This document shows positions 54,138 through 62,766 of a DNA stretch of 64,000 bases, piece by piece. Source of the DNA: JAWPMV01 sp039819665. GTDB lineage: Bacteria > Bacteroidota > Bacteroidia > J057. The DNA lies in the NCBI GenBank assembly GCA_039819665.1, contig JBCBRM010000039.1:1-64000 (forward strand), in the 5' to 3' direction. The translations under genes and the position numbers were made by a program. The notes under the pieces were generated by a model. The model searched no databases. It was not told where the DNA came from and was given only the letters and a program-made list of their open reading frames with translations. Position 1 is the stretch's first letter. Every line of letters starts with the position of its first letter.

Positions 54138-54689
54138 ATGGCAGATTTAGGAACAAAAACAGTTTTCAACGTCCCTACAAGAGAGGAAGTTTCTGAAGCG
54201 AATCAGGCAATCTTCGACCAGCTTAAAAAAGGCATTGGTTTCGTACCCAATCTTTATGCATACTATGCTAAAAGTCCTAGTGCTCTCGGAGATTATTTGA
54301 CACTTCAAAATCGTAAAACGTCTCTCTCAAATAAGGAAAAGGAAATTGTAAACCTTGTTACCAGTCAAATCAATGGATGCCGCTATTGCCAATCTGCTCA
54401 CACTGCCCTTGGAAAAATGAATGGCTTTACTGATGAGCAAATTCTTGAGATTCGTGGGGGGGCAGCTTCTTTCAACGAAAAATTTGATGCACTGGTGAAG
54501 TTTACAGCTTCTGTAGTAACAAACAGAGGAAAAGCTTCTGATGCAGATAAGCATGCCTTCTTTGCAGCTGGTTATTCTGAAGAATCTCTGATTGATGTAG
54601 TGGTATTGGTAGGAGATAAGATCATCAGCAACTACATCCACAATCTGACAGGTTTCGAAATTGATTTCCCGATAGCGGAAGAACTTTAA
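54138..54689 (+). CDS. AhpD-like/carboxymuconolactone decarboxylase family protein
   Basis: 183 residues with no signal peptide, so cytoplasmic. The AhpD redox motif is intact: C81-R-Y-C84 and H88 in INGCRYCQSAH, with conserved glutamate at about 69 upstream. Two helical repeats follow the fold. Family members are peroxidase partners or disulfide reductases; this one resembles the uncharacterised peroxidase-related branch (GFVPNLYAYYAKSPSAL at the N-terminus). It is followed after 31 nt by the cupredoxin-like gene; both lie downstream of the AraC regulator. Confidence 0.92.
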   Translation: MADLGTKTVFNVPTREEVSEANQAIFDQLKKGIGFVPNLYAYYAKSPSALGDYLTLQNRKTSLSNKEKEIVNLVTSQINGCRYCQSAHTALGKMNGFTDEQILEIRGGAASFNEKFDALVKFTASVVTNRGKASDADKHAFFAAGYSEESLIDVVVLVGDKIISNYIHNLTGFEIDFPIAEEL

Positions 54690-54720
54690 TCCCTTTAACA
54701 ACAAAACAAAAAAGAGAATT

Positions 54721-55089
54721 ATGAAAAAGATAATAATTAGCTTAATAGTGGTCGCTTTCTCCTTTAGTTTGAGTCTTGCACAGGACGCCAAAGTAATCAG
54801 CCTGGAGCAGACAAAAGGAGAGTTTACCGTAAAAGAATTGACAGTTAGTCCCGGTGAGTATGTGTTCGAGGTTTCCAACAATGGGATCGATCATGAAGTA
54901 GGTCTGGTAGTAGCGCCTGAAGGCAAAACGGATCAAGCCAGTCACATAAAAGAAGCTTATTTGAAGGAAACCGTGAAGAAAGGTGCTTCTGCGACTTCAA
55001 ACCTCGTTACCCTTACGCCCGGGACCTATGTATACTTTTGTCCCCTTAATCCGACCCCTCAGTATAAACTGATCGTGAAGGAAGAATAA
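54721..55089 (+). CDS. Secreted cupredoxin-like protein with an incomplete copper site
   Basis: 122 residues. Signal peptide to about residue 20 (SLSLAQ). A plastocyanin-type beta sandwich follows, with histidine 58 (NNGIDHEVGL) and cysteine 107 (YVYFCPLN) as the first and second copper ligands of the family. The usual second His and Met a few residues after the Cys are absent (the loop reads PLNPTPQYKLIV), so copper binding is in doubt. It follows the AhpD-like gene by 31 nt and is closed by a hairpin terminator. Confidence 0.8.
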   Translation: MKKIIISLIVVAFSFSLSLAQDAKVISLEQTKGEFTVKELTVSPGEYVFEVSNNGIDHEVGLVVAPEGKTDQASHIKEAYLKETVKKGASATSNLVTLTPGTYVYFCPLNPTPQYKLIVKEE

Positions 55090-55115
55090 TGATGTTCATG
55101 TGTGTGTAAGTGAAA

Positions 55116-55149
55116 GGGAAGCCTGATCAATCAGACTTCCCTTTTTTTT
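55116..55149 (+). terminator. Rho-independent terminator after the cupredoxin gene
   Basis: GGGAAGCCTGAT (55116-55127) pairs with ATCAGACTTCCC (55130-55141) except for one C/A mismatch; eight Ts follow. Confidence 0.85.
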
Positions 55150-55164
55150 GTTTTTGGAAAAGTT

Positions 55165-55214
55165 CAAGTTCAAAGTTCAATCGCAAGTGCATACCAATAT
55201 AGAGGTTGAACTTG
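55165..55214. repeat. GTTCAA-type inverted repeat
   Basis: CAAGTTCAA (55165-55173) and TTGAACTTG (55206-55214) are perfect complements, with additional GTTCAA words nearby at 55162 and 55175. It lies between two convergent genes; no T-run follows. Confidence 0.45.
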
Positions 55215-55266
55215 ATCTTTAATCTTCACTGTTCTCAAAAAGATACGATATCTTCGTAACTACCCA

Positions 55267-58200
55267 TTATCGAACCAGGGTAATCGTTCCTCCTTTTTCA
55301 AATCGTTTCCCTGTATTCAATTCGGCTTTGATAGCATAAACATAAACGCCTTCCTGCACACGATTTCCCTGATCATCAAATCCATTCCAACCATCTGCAA
55401 GGCTATTTAGGGTAGTAATCAACCTTCCCCAACGATCAAAAATCAAGACTTCGATATTCACAATTCCTTCTCCTACCACATAAAAAATATCATTCTTTCC
55501 ATCATTGTTTGGGGAGAAAGCAGAAGGGGTCCATACTTTTCCATCGGGTACAATTTCGAAAGTAAGGCTTGCAGTATCAGGACAGCTAAAATTTTGGTCG
55601 AAAGCTGTCAGGACAACAGTAAATACACCTGTCTGATCATATTCAAAAGTAGGATTTTCTTCATTGGAAAGTGCACCGAGCACTCCAAAGTCCCATTGAT
55701 AGGCAACCGCTCCTTGTGATTCATTGATGAATAGAAGATTGGCCTGGCTTAGTAATATTGGATCTGCTGGGTCTCTTCCGATATTGAAAGCTGCAGTTGG
55801 TGGTGGAATATTGCTAATGCTCACTTCCAGTGAATCCTGACAGCCATTAGCATCTGTAGCTATTACCTGATAGGGACCACCAAGACCAGTTCCAAATATA
55901 CCGTCCACTGTAGCACCTGTTTGTGCTGGACTTGTATTCCAGCTATAAGTAAATCCTCCTACACCCCCACTTGCCAAGACTGTGGCTTGTCCATTGTCCA
56001 AATCACAGAAGGCAGCAATTTCATTAACTTTTTCAATTGAAATCTGATCTCCCTGGAAAATAAATACTTCATGGCTATTGCTACATCCATTGCCATCTGT
56101 AACTGTAACGGTGTAGCGATCTGAAAACAGATTAGTAATTATGGCCGTGGTATCTCCTGTTGACCAGCGATAGCTATAGGGGAAAGTCTCTCCCGTTGCT
56201 TGCACTTCTGCTGCACCATTTGAGCCTCCGAAACAGGTAACATCTGTACCTACTACTGTTGAAACAAACTCGGCAGGTTCGGCAATGACAATATCGCCAG
56301 CTGTTGTACAACCCTTGCTGTCAACGATATCTACGCTATAATTCCCGGCTACAAGATTAGCGGCTATAGAATCCGACGCTCCATTAGACCAGTTATACGT
56401 ATAGGGCACATTACCGCCTGTAACGCTAGCTAGCGCCTGGCCTGTATTTTCTCCAAAACAAAGAACGTTAGTGCCTGTTACAACAACTTCCAGTAGAGCC
56501 GGCTCAACCAGGGTAACATCATCTGTAGCAGTACAACCTCGGTTATCTGTTACTGTTACAATATAGGTTCCATCTGCAAGGCCTGTAGCAATTGGACTAT
56601 TTTGGATAGGAGTAGTATTCCATTGGTAGGTGTAAGGAGCTGTACCTCCGTTTACGATAACATTAGCGGTACCATTTGCCTGTCCGAAACAAGCCGGGTT
56701 GACCACATTATTGATCTGGGCGGTTATAGGTCCTGGTTCTATTAAGTTTATGGTTTCAGTTGTAGTACATTGACCATCATCGACTGTAACTGTATAGCTT
56801 CCCGCAGAAAGGCCAGTTATCAAAGGAGTGGTCTGGCCTCCGGGAGTCCAAGCGTAAGTATAGGTCCCAGTTCCTCCTACTGCTTCGATTTCTATAGAGC
56901 CATCTGTCAACCCATTACAGGAGATATCCTGACTTTGAAGGATATTGATAGTTGGAGCAGCTTCATCAATGATGCTTACATCCGTAGAATCCTGGCATCC
57001 ATTCTGATCACTGACTACAACACGATAGGTTCCTGCAGCTAAATTTGTAGCAGTGGCTGCAGTTTGAGTTGGAGTAGAATTCCACAAATAGGTATATCCT
57101 CCGGCTCCTCCTGTCGCCGTTACGGAGACTTCTCCATTAGCATCGGTACAAGTTTCGTTTTGACCTGTACCTGTAAGAACGATCTGTGTAGGTTCTATGA
57201 GTGTAATACTGGCTGTATCCATACAGTTATTTCCATCAGTTACAATTACTTCATAGAAACCTGCTGTAAGACCAGTAAGCATAGCCGTATTCAGAGCAGG
57301 AGAATTGTTCCAAACGTAGGTATAGGTACCCGTACCACCTCCAGGAAAGGCTGTTACATCCCCATCAGTCAATCCGAAACAGCTTATGTCAGTTCCTACT
57401 ACGGTCGTTACTATTTCAGATGGAGGAATGATTTCAACACTGTCTAGATTAGTACATCCTAACGCATCTGTAATCGTTACAAGGTGAGTTCCCGCTGGGA
57501 GGTCAGTAACAGCAGTACCTACCTGAGTACCAGACTGCCAGGTATAGGTAAATCCTCCATTGCCACCTGTAGAAGTAATGTCGGCAGCAGCATCCGCCAA
57601 TCCAAAGCAGGAAATACCTTGGGTAATGGTAATGGTATTTTGTATAGGAGCTGGCTCCTGAACATTTACTGTAGCTGTCTCCGTACAGCCATTGATATCA
57701 CTTACGGAAACGTTATAAGGGCCTGCAGTTAGATTCGTATAGGTGGCACCTACTGAGCCTCCTGGGTTCCAGGTGTATGTTAATGCACCTGTTCCTCCAA
57801 TTGCCAGTGCATTTACCGCTCCATCGTTTCCTCCATTACAGCTAACATCCGCAGTTACACTTGCAGTAATTTGAATAGCTGCAGGTTCATTGATGGTAGC
57901 CGAAGCAGTATTTGAACATCCATTAGCATCTCTGACGGTAATTGTATAGGTATTAGCTGCCAGATTCGTAAAGGAACCTGAATTGAAGAAATTTACTCCA
58001 TCTACTGAATATTCATAGGGAGCGGTTCCCGCAGAAGCACTGATATCCAGACTTCCATCTGCTCCTCCTGCACATTGTACATCTGTCACAGTATTGATGG
58101 AAATGGCTAAAGGAGCCGGCTCCGAAAGCGTGAAGTTAAAGGTAGCAGTACAATTATTCGCATCCTGAACGGTAGCTACATAGTTGCCTGCTGCTAATCC

Positions 58201-61200
58201 GGTAAAGTTTGGATTGTTACCTAACGGGCCTGCATTCAAGGCATATTGATAAGGTGCAGTGCCTCCTGTTGCTTGGAGATCAACGGCTCCGCTATTATCA
58301 CCATTACATGCCAAATCAGTTTGAGAAGAGCTACTAAGTGCTAATGGCGCGGGCTCTGTAATACCAAATTGAACATCTACAGTACAACCAATCAGGTCTC
58401 TGACTGTGATCGTATAAGGTCCTGCAGCAAGATTCGAAAATATACCATTGGTACCGAATGTTACCCCATCTATGGAGTAGGTATATCCGGGAGTTCCTCC
58501 CTGGCCCTCTATATTGATGGATCCATTTGTATTTCCAGCACAATCAACATTGACCTGATTGACAATATTTCCCGTCAAAGCTGGGGGCTCATTTATAGTA
58601 ACTGGAGTTTGGCTTACACATCCATTTGCATCTCGAATAAATACATTATAAGTAGCTGCAAAAAGATTTAGGAAATCACCTGTATTTTGGTAATTCAGTC
58701 CATCTAAAGAATATTCATAAGGGATTACTCCACCCGATCCTATAATGCTAAATGATCCTGTATTACTACCACTACAATCTACATCCGTAAGAGAGGTAAC
58801 TGTACCAACGATTGCGGGTGGCTCTCCTAGAGTTACAGAATCTGTCGTAACACAGAGATTTACATCCCTGATCAATACAGTATAAGTTCCTGCAGCCAGG
58901 TTATTGAAGCTGCCATTAGTTGAAAAGGCTTGTCCATTGAGTGAATACTCATAAGGTTGAGTTCCCCCTAATCCTGTCACGATAAAAGAAGCATCATTCA
59001 ATCCCGGGCAGGAAGCGTCTAGTACCTGAACCGGAATTAGCTGAAGTGGATCAGGTTCCATCAGGTCAACATTCACAAAGGAAGGACATCCATTAGCATC
59101 GCGAACTTCAACATTGTAGGTTCCTGCGCTTAGGTTATTGAAACTTCCACTCGGGAAGAAATTGGTACCATCAATAGAAAACTCTAGAGGAGGAGTACCT
59201 CCTGCCCCCGTTACCAAAAAGGAACCGTCATTTCCTCCCGGACAACTTACATCCACCTGGGTAGCGAGGGTCCCAGTAGGTGCACCAATAGCTCCAATCG
59301 GAACATCAAGTGTACCTATACATCCATTTACATCACGGATAGTCAGGGTGTATAAACCTGGTCCGAGATTGGTAAATGAACCCGTTAAGTTGAAATTTGC
59401 CCCATCAATAGAGAATTCATAGGGAGAAGTTCCTCCTTCTCCTGAAACAGCAAAAGCACCGGTATTGGTAAGACAGTCAGAATCGTTTTGACTCAATATC
59501 TGAGCGCTTACAGGCAAGGGATCATTGAGGCCAACCCCAATATTGAACGTACATCCATTGATATCTTCGACAGTAGCTACATAAGTTCCAGCTGGCACTC
59601 CTGTAAAATTGGGGTTTGCCTGTGTAATTGATACCGGATTTCCAGCACTTGAAGATCCACTCAAAGTATAAGTGTATCCGGGAGTTCCTCCGCCTGCCAG
59701 GACATCAATCGTTCCGTCAGCATCTCCATTACAGGTTGGGTCAGTAGTTCCCGCTAAGGTGAGGGTTACCGCAGGCGGTTCCGAAAGGCTGGCTGTGGCG
59801 GTATCTGCACACAGGTTGCCATCGGTAACAATCAGCGTATAAGCGCCTGCGACTAGGTTACTAACAGTAGCCCCAACCCCTACAGAAGGATTCCAGGTAT
59901 AGGTATAAGTCGGTGTTCCGCCAGTTACCGTTGCAGCTATGCTTCCGCTATTATCTCCGGTACAAAGTAAATTAGTTGGAGCCAGGGTGACATCCGGCTT
60001 GGGATTCACATTTATATTAATGGTCGCTGTTTCTGACCCACAACCGTTTACAGCTGTAAGGGTATAAAGCGTAGGCCCAGTCGGAGAAGCTATCGGATTC
60101 TGAGCTGTTGGATCACTAAGTCCTGCTGCAGGTGTCCAGGTAAAGGTTGCGTTTGCAAGATTGGTTCCACTGGTTGTGATCTGAACTGAGTCCTCCGAAC
60201 AAACTGTAAGGTCGGCGAAAGGATTGATTGTAGGAGCATTGTCAATAGTAACATTCACAGTATCCGTGAAATTACATGCCGGAGTATTTACGCTCACAAT
60301 ATACTGTGTGCTGGTTGTTGGGCTTGCAATTGGATTAGGTATACTGGCATCGTTTAATCCTAAACCAGGAGTCCAGACATAATTTATAGGAACAAAGATT
60401 TCACAACTTGCAATACTTATATTTGGACGCTGGGTAGAGATAAAGCCTGTAGCAATATTACATCCTGCAGTTCCACCATTATCAAATCCAAAGATGACGG
60501 AATTGTAAGCTGTATTAGTATAATTGACATGATCAAATCCACTAGCCGTGGCATTGTCAAAACAAAATTCAAACACCAAATTGGAAACTCCATCCCATTC
60601 ATAAGGAGTAATTAGTGTAAAGACGTTCGGCCCTGCTACTGTGGCTACATTGCCTGTGAACACCTGAGTTAATCCTCCAAGGAATCCGCTTAGCTCATCA
60701 TTTCCTGTACACCCCATACTTATGTTGAAGGCGTTGTAGGCTTGTGTACTAAATTTGGTACTTACGTCAATCGCAATTTCTGTTATAATTCCCGGACTCA
60801 CACCCGCTGCAAGCAATTCCGCAGCAGGATAAAGAACCTGGGTCCGTCCATCCTGGTAATTCCCCAGAAAAGGACTTCCTGCTCCACCTCCATTGGCAGT
60901 GGTTCCGGTTGAAGAAGTTCCATTGCCCAGCTGAACGGTAGCTGATGGTCCTGCACAGGTATTAGTTGCTGGACCACAGGCTCCGGGAGGAGGAGGAATA
61001 TTGAAATTGAAAGTCGTATTTATCTGGACATTGCCACCATTACAGAGTACAGGATCACTAGGGGTTGCTTCAAGATCTCCATAGTTTTCAATCGTAATGC
61101 TAGCTGAGGAAGCACAAACTCCTTCGGCATAATTTACAGTATATGTCTCTCCTGTATTAAGATTTGCAACAGGGGAGGCAATTGTCGGATCTGAAAGGTT

Positions 61201-62559
61201 GGCTGCAGGTGTCCAGGTATAAGTGCCATTTCCCGGTGAACCGGGAACTACTGCGCTTAACTGTACGGTAGTTGCGGGTCCAGGACATATAGCCGTTTGA
61301 CTGGCCACAATTGATACCTGATCCTGAACAAAAATTTCAAATCCAACAGTTTGTCTTCCATTATAGGGACAAGCATCATCGGCGACTGTTAGGGTAAAGG
61401 AGTGAATACCTACATCTGCAAGCGTTGTGTTCCAGGTAAAAGAGGAAGTCGTGGGATTATTACCTGTGTTGACTATACCTGCGGCTGGAATGGAAAAGAG
61501 TAAATTATCTGATACAGTAAGGTTGCTCCCAGCGTCTGCATCAGTGGAAACTATATCAAAGGTCAGGGTATTGCCAGCACAAACTGTAAAGGTATTCCCA
61601 TTTAAGGTGCCTCCTCCAATGTTGATCGGCGCTGCAATATCTGGTGCATTATTCGCACAAGCATTGAGAACTACAATCTGAAGGTCTCTTGTAACAGACC
61701 CTATCAATCTTCCATTTCTGTATTGATTGACACGAATTGCGACTATAGATTGCTCAACGGCATTTGGAGTAAAGTCCATTTGACCTGTAAGCGGATCAAA
61801 GCCAAACTGATTGGCTGGAGCTGTGGTCAGTGGATAATTTGCGCTAAAAGGAGCATTATAGGGAACGGGAACAGGGTTTCCGGTTCCTAAATCTATTTCC
61901 AATGGATCGATCAATTCATATACTAAAGAATCGCCATTTGGATCCAGCGCCCCATTATTATACAGAAATGGTTCTCCAACACAAATGAATGGAACAGGTG
62001 CATTGGTAAAGGTGGGAGAGCTATTGCAACTCACGGTCAGGTTATCCATGGTTGATTCTATGTAGGTCTCAGTTCCTCCGGCTATAGGTATGATGGGAGA
62101 ATTGGTAATGGCTCCATTTCTGCAACACTCTTCCCAACTCAAAACCCAATCACTACAGTTTTGAGGGAATACAAAGGTCGCTGTATAGTTGTATTGTTCG
62201 ACACCTACAAAAGGAGAACCGGCTGGATTGGCTGATGCACACGGTCCACTTGCGGCCAATAACGGACAAAGTGGAGATATATCAGTCTGGGATACCTGGG
62301 TTACGATGATGCTTGTATCGATCCCGCAACTTGCCGAACTGATTTCTATCGGATAACTGGGCAAAGCCAGTGCAATCCCTTTACAATCCCGGTAAATGGT
62401 AAGATTTATTTCATATTGATTACCTCCCAAGCAGGTATAGGTAAGGTCTGCCCCCATAAGATGGGAAGCCTTGCTCTCTTGCATACTGCTCCATAAAGCA
62501 AAGATTAGTAGCAGGATTAGACGGGAACGACGAGAACAAGCAGAGAGAAAAGCATTCAT
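55267..62559 (-). CDS. Giant SprB-repeat surface protein with type B T9SS sorting domain
   Basis: 2430 residues. Signal peptide (about 12-32, LILLLIFALWSSMQESKA). An N-terminal region with many Cys (about 40-300, including WEECCRNG) precedes polymorphic beta domains (300-900). Then about eighteen SprB-type repeats of roughly 75-80 residues run from about 870 to 2230, each with a C-x-G-x-x-x-G opening and a GG-T-P-x-x-Y-x-W/L centre. A PKD domain (about 2240-2330) and the gliding-motility-associated C-terminal domain (about 2335-2430, VWTPSAFSPNNDGKND ... KGGTITLVR) end the protein, so it leaves by the type IX system and is held at the surface. SprB-type adhesins carry gliding cells or bind neighbours. 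Confidence 0.95.
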   Translation of the reverse strand: MNAFLSACSRRSRLILLLIFALWSSMQESKASHLMGADLTYTCLGGNQYEINLTIYRDCKGIALALPSYPIEISSASCGIDTSIIVTQVSQTDISPLCPLLAASGPCASANPAGSPFVGVEQYNYTATFVFPQNCSDWVLSWEECCRNGAITNSPIIPIAGGTETYIESTMDNLTVSCNSSPTFTNAPVPFICVGEPFLYNNGALDPNGDSLVYELIDPLEIDLGTGNPVPVPYNAPFSANYPLTTAPANQFGFDPLTGQMDFTPNAVEQSIVAIRVNQYRNGRLIGSVTRDLQIVVLNACANNAPDIAAPINIGGGTLNGNTFTVCAGNTLTFDIVSTDADAGSNLTVSDNLLFSIPAAGIVNTGNNPTTSSFTWNTTLADVGIHSFTLTVADDACPYNGRQTVGFEIFVQDQVSIVASQTAICPGPATTVQLSAVVPGSPGNGTYTWTPAANLSDPTIASPVANLNTGETYTVNYAEGVCASSASITIENYGDLEATPSDPVLCNGGNVQINTTFNFNIPPPPGACGPATNTCAGPSATVQLGNGTSSTGTTANGGGAGSPFLGNYQDGRTQVLYPAAELLAAGVSPGIITEIAIDVSTKFSTQAYNAFNISMGCTGNDELSGFLGGLTQVFTGNVATVAGPNVFTLITPYEWDGVSNLVFEFCFDNATASGFDHVNYTNTAYNSVIFGFDNGGTAGCNIATGFISTQRPNISIASCEIFVPINYVWTPGLGLNDASIPNPIASPTTSTQYIVSVNTPACNFTDTVNVTIDNAPTINPFADLTVCSEDSVQITTSGTNLANATFTWTPAAGLSDPTAQNPIASPTGPTLYTLTAVNGCGSETATININVNPKPDVTLAPTNLLCTGDNSGSIAATVTGGTPTYTYTWNPSVGVGATVSNLVAGAYTLIVTDGNLCADTATASLSEPPAVTLTLAGTTDPTCNGDADGTIDVLAGGGTPGYTYTLSGSSSAGNPVSITQANPNFTGVPAGTYVATVEDINGCTFNIGVGLNDPLPVSAQILSQNDSDCLTNTGAFAVSGEGGTSPYEFSIDGANFNLTGSFTNLGPGLYTLTIRDVNGCIGTLDVPIGAIGAPTGTLATQVDVSCPGGNDGSFLVTGAGGTPPLEFSIDGTNFFPSGSFNNLSAGTYNVEVRDANGCPSFVNVDLMEPDPLQLIPVQVLDASCPGLNDASFIVTGLGGTQPYEYSLNGQAFSTNGSFNNLAAGTYTVLIRDVNLCVTTDSVTLGEPPAIVGTVTSLTDVDCSGSNTGSFSIIGSGGVIPYEYSLDGLNYQNTGDFLNLFAATYNVFIRDANGCVSQTPVTINEPPALTGNIVNQVNVDCAGNTNGSINIEGQGGTPGYTYSIDGVTFGTNGIFSNLAAGPYTITVRDLIGCTVDVQFGITEPAPLALSSSSQTDLACNGDNSGAVDLQATGGTAPYQYALNAGPLGNNPNFTGLAAGNYVATVQDANNCTATFNFTLSEPAPLAISINTVTDVQCAGGADGSLDISASAGTAPYEYSVDGVNFFNSGSFTNLAANTYTITVRDANGCSNTASATINEPAAIQITASVTADVSCNGGNDGAVNALAIGGTGALTYTWNPGGSVGATYTNLTAGPYNVSVSDINGCTETATVNVQEPAPIQNTITITQGISCFGLADAAADITSTGGNGGFTYTWQSGTQVGTAVTDLPAGTHLVTITDALGCTNLDSVEIIPPSEIVTTVVGTDISCFGLTDGDVTAFPGGGTGTYTYVWNNSPALNTAMLTGLTAGFYEVIVTDGNNCMDTASITLIEPTQIVLTGTGQNETCTDANGEVSVTATGGAGGYTYLWNSTPTQTAATATNLAAGTYRVVVSDQNGCQDSTDVSIIDEAAPTINILQSQDISCNGLTDGSIEIEAVGGTGTYTYAWTPGGQTTPLITGLSAGSYTVTVDDGQCTTTETINLIEPGPITAQINNVVNPACFGQANGTANVIVNGGTAPYTYQWNTTPIQNSPIATGLADGTYIVTVTDNRGCTATDDVTLVEPALLEVVVTGTNVLCFGENTGQALASVTGGNVPYTYNWSNGASDSIAANLVAGNYSVDIVDSKGCTTAGDIVIAEPAEFVSTVVGTDVTCFGGSNGAAEVQATGETFPYSYRWSTGDTTAIITNLFSDRYTVTVTDGNGCSNSHEVFIFQGDQISIEKVNEIAAFCDLDNGQATVLASGGVGGFTYSWNTSPAQTGATVDGIFGTGLGGPYQVIATDANGCQDSLEVSISNIPPPTAAFNIGRDPADPILLSQANLLFINESQGAVAYQWDFGVLGALSNEENPTFEYDQTGVFTVVLTAFDQNFSCPDTASLTFEIVPDGKVWTPSAFSPNNDGKNDIFYVVGEGIVNIEVLIFDRWGRLITTLNSLADGWNGFDDQGNRVQEGVYVYAIKAELNTGKRFEKGGTITLVR

Positions 62560-62629
62560 ATTTGAGCTTTGTAGTGGTTCTGTTCAATAAATTAAGGGGC
62601 TTTTACTTAATGTGTGTATAACGATCCCC

Positions 62630-62673
62630 TTCACCCCAAATTATCTTTCGTCAAAGAAAGTCTTTTGGGTGAA
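62630..62673. repeat. Nested hairpin in the intergenic gap
   Basis: Outer arms TTCACCCCAAA (62630-62640) and TTTTGGGTGAA (62663-62673) pair at 10 of 11 positions; inner arms CTTTC (62645-62649) and GAAAG (62656-62660) pair perfectly. A purine run follows on the plus strand, with no T-run on either side, so it is probably not a terminator. It lies between the DPP-IV gene and the SprB gene, both on the minus strand. Confidence 0.45.
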
Positions 62674-62766
62674 AAAGAAAAAGAAATAAAGGCACAAAGC
62701 TTTTAGGAATACCCCAGAATTCCTGATTGTGCATTTATTTCTTTTCCGACTTTGCGAATGAGAGGC

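Noticed and set aside
57064..57447. 127-residue plus-strand frame inside the SprB gene
   Set aside because: Antisense shadow of the repeat region; no start context, no hydrophobic or domain pattern.
56500..59500. Evenly spaced similar blocks that could look like a CRISPR array or tandem DNA repeat
   Set aside because: The spacing of about 230-240 nt is in frame and follows the SprB protein repeats; DNA copies are too diverged for CRISPR.
62630..62673. Nested hairpin as the terminator of the DPP-IV gene
   Set aside because: The minus-strand side after the stem has no T-run; kept only as a repeat.
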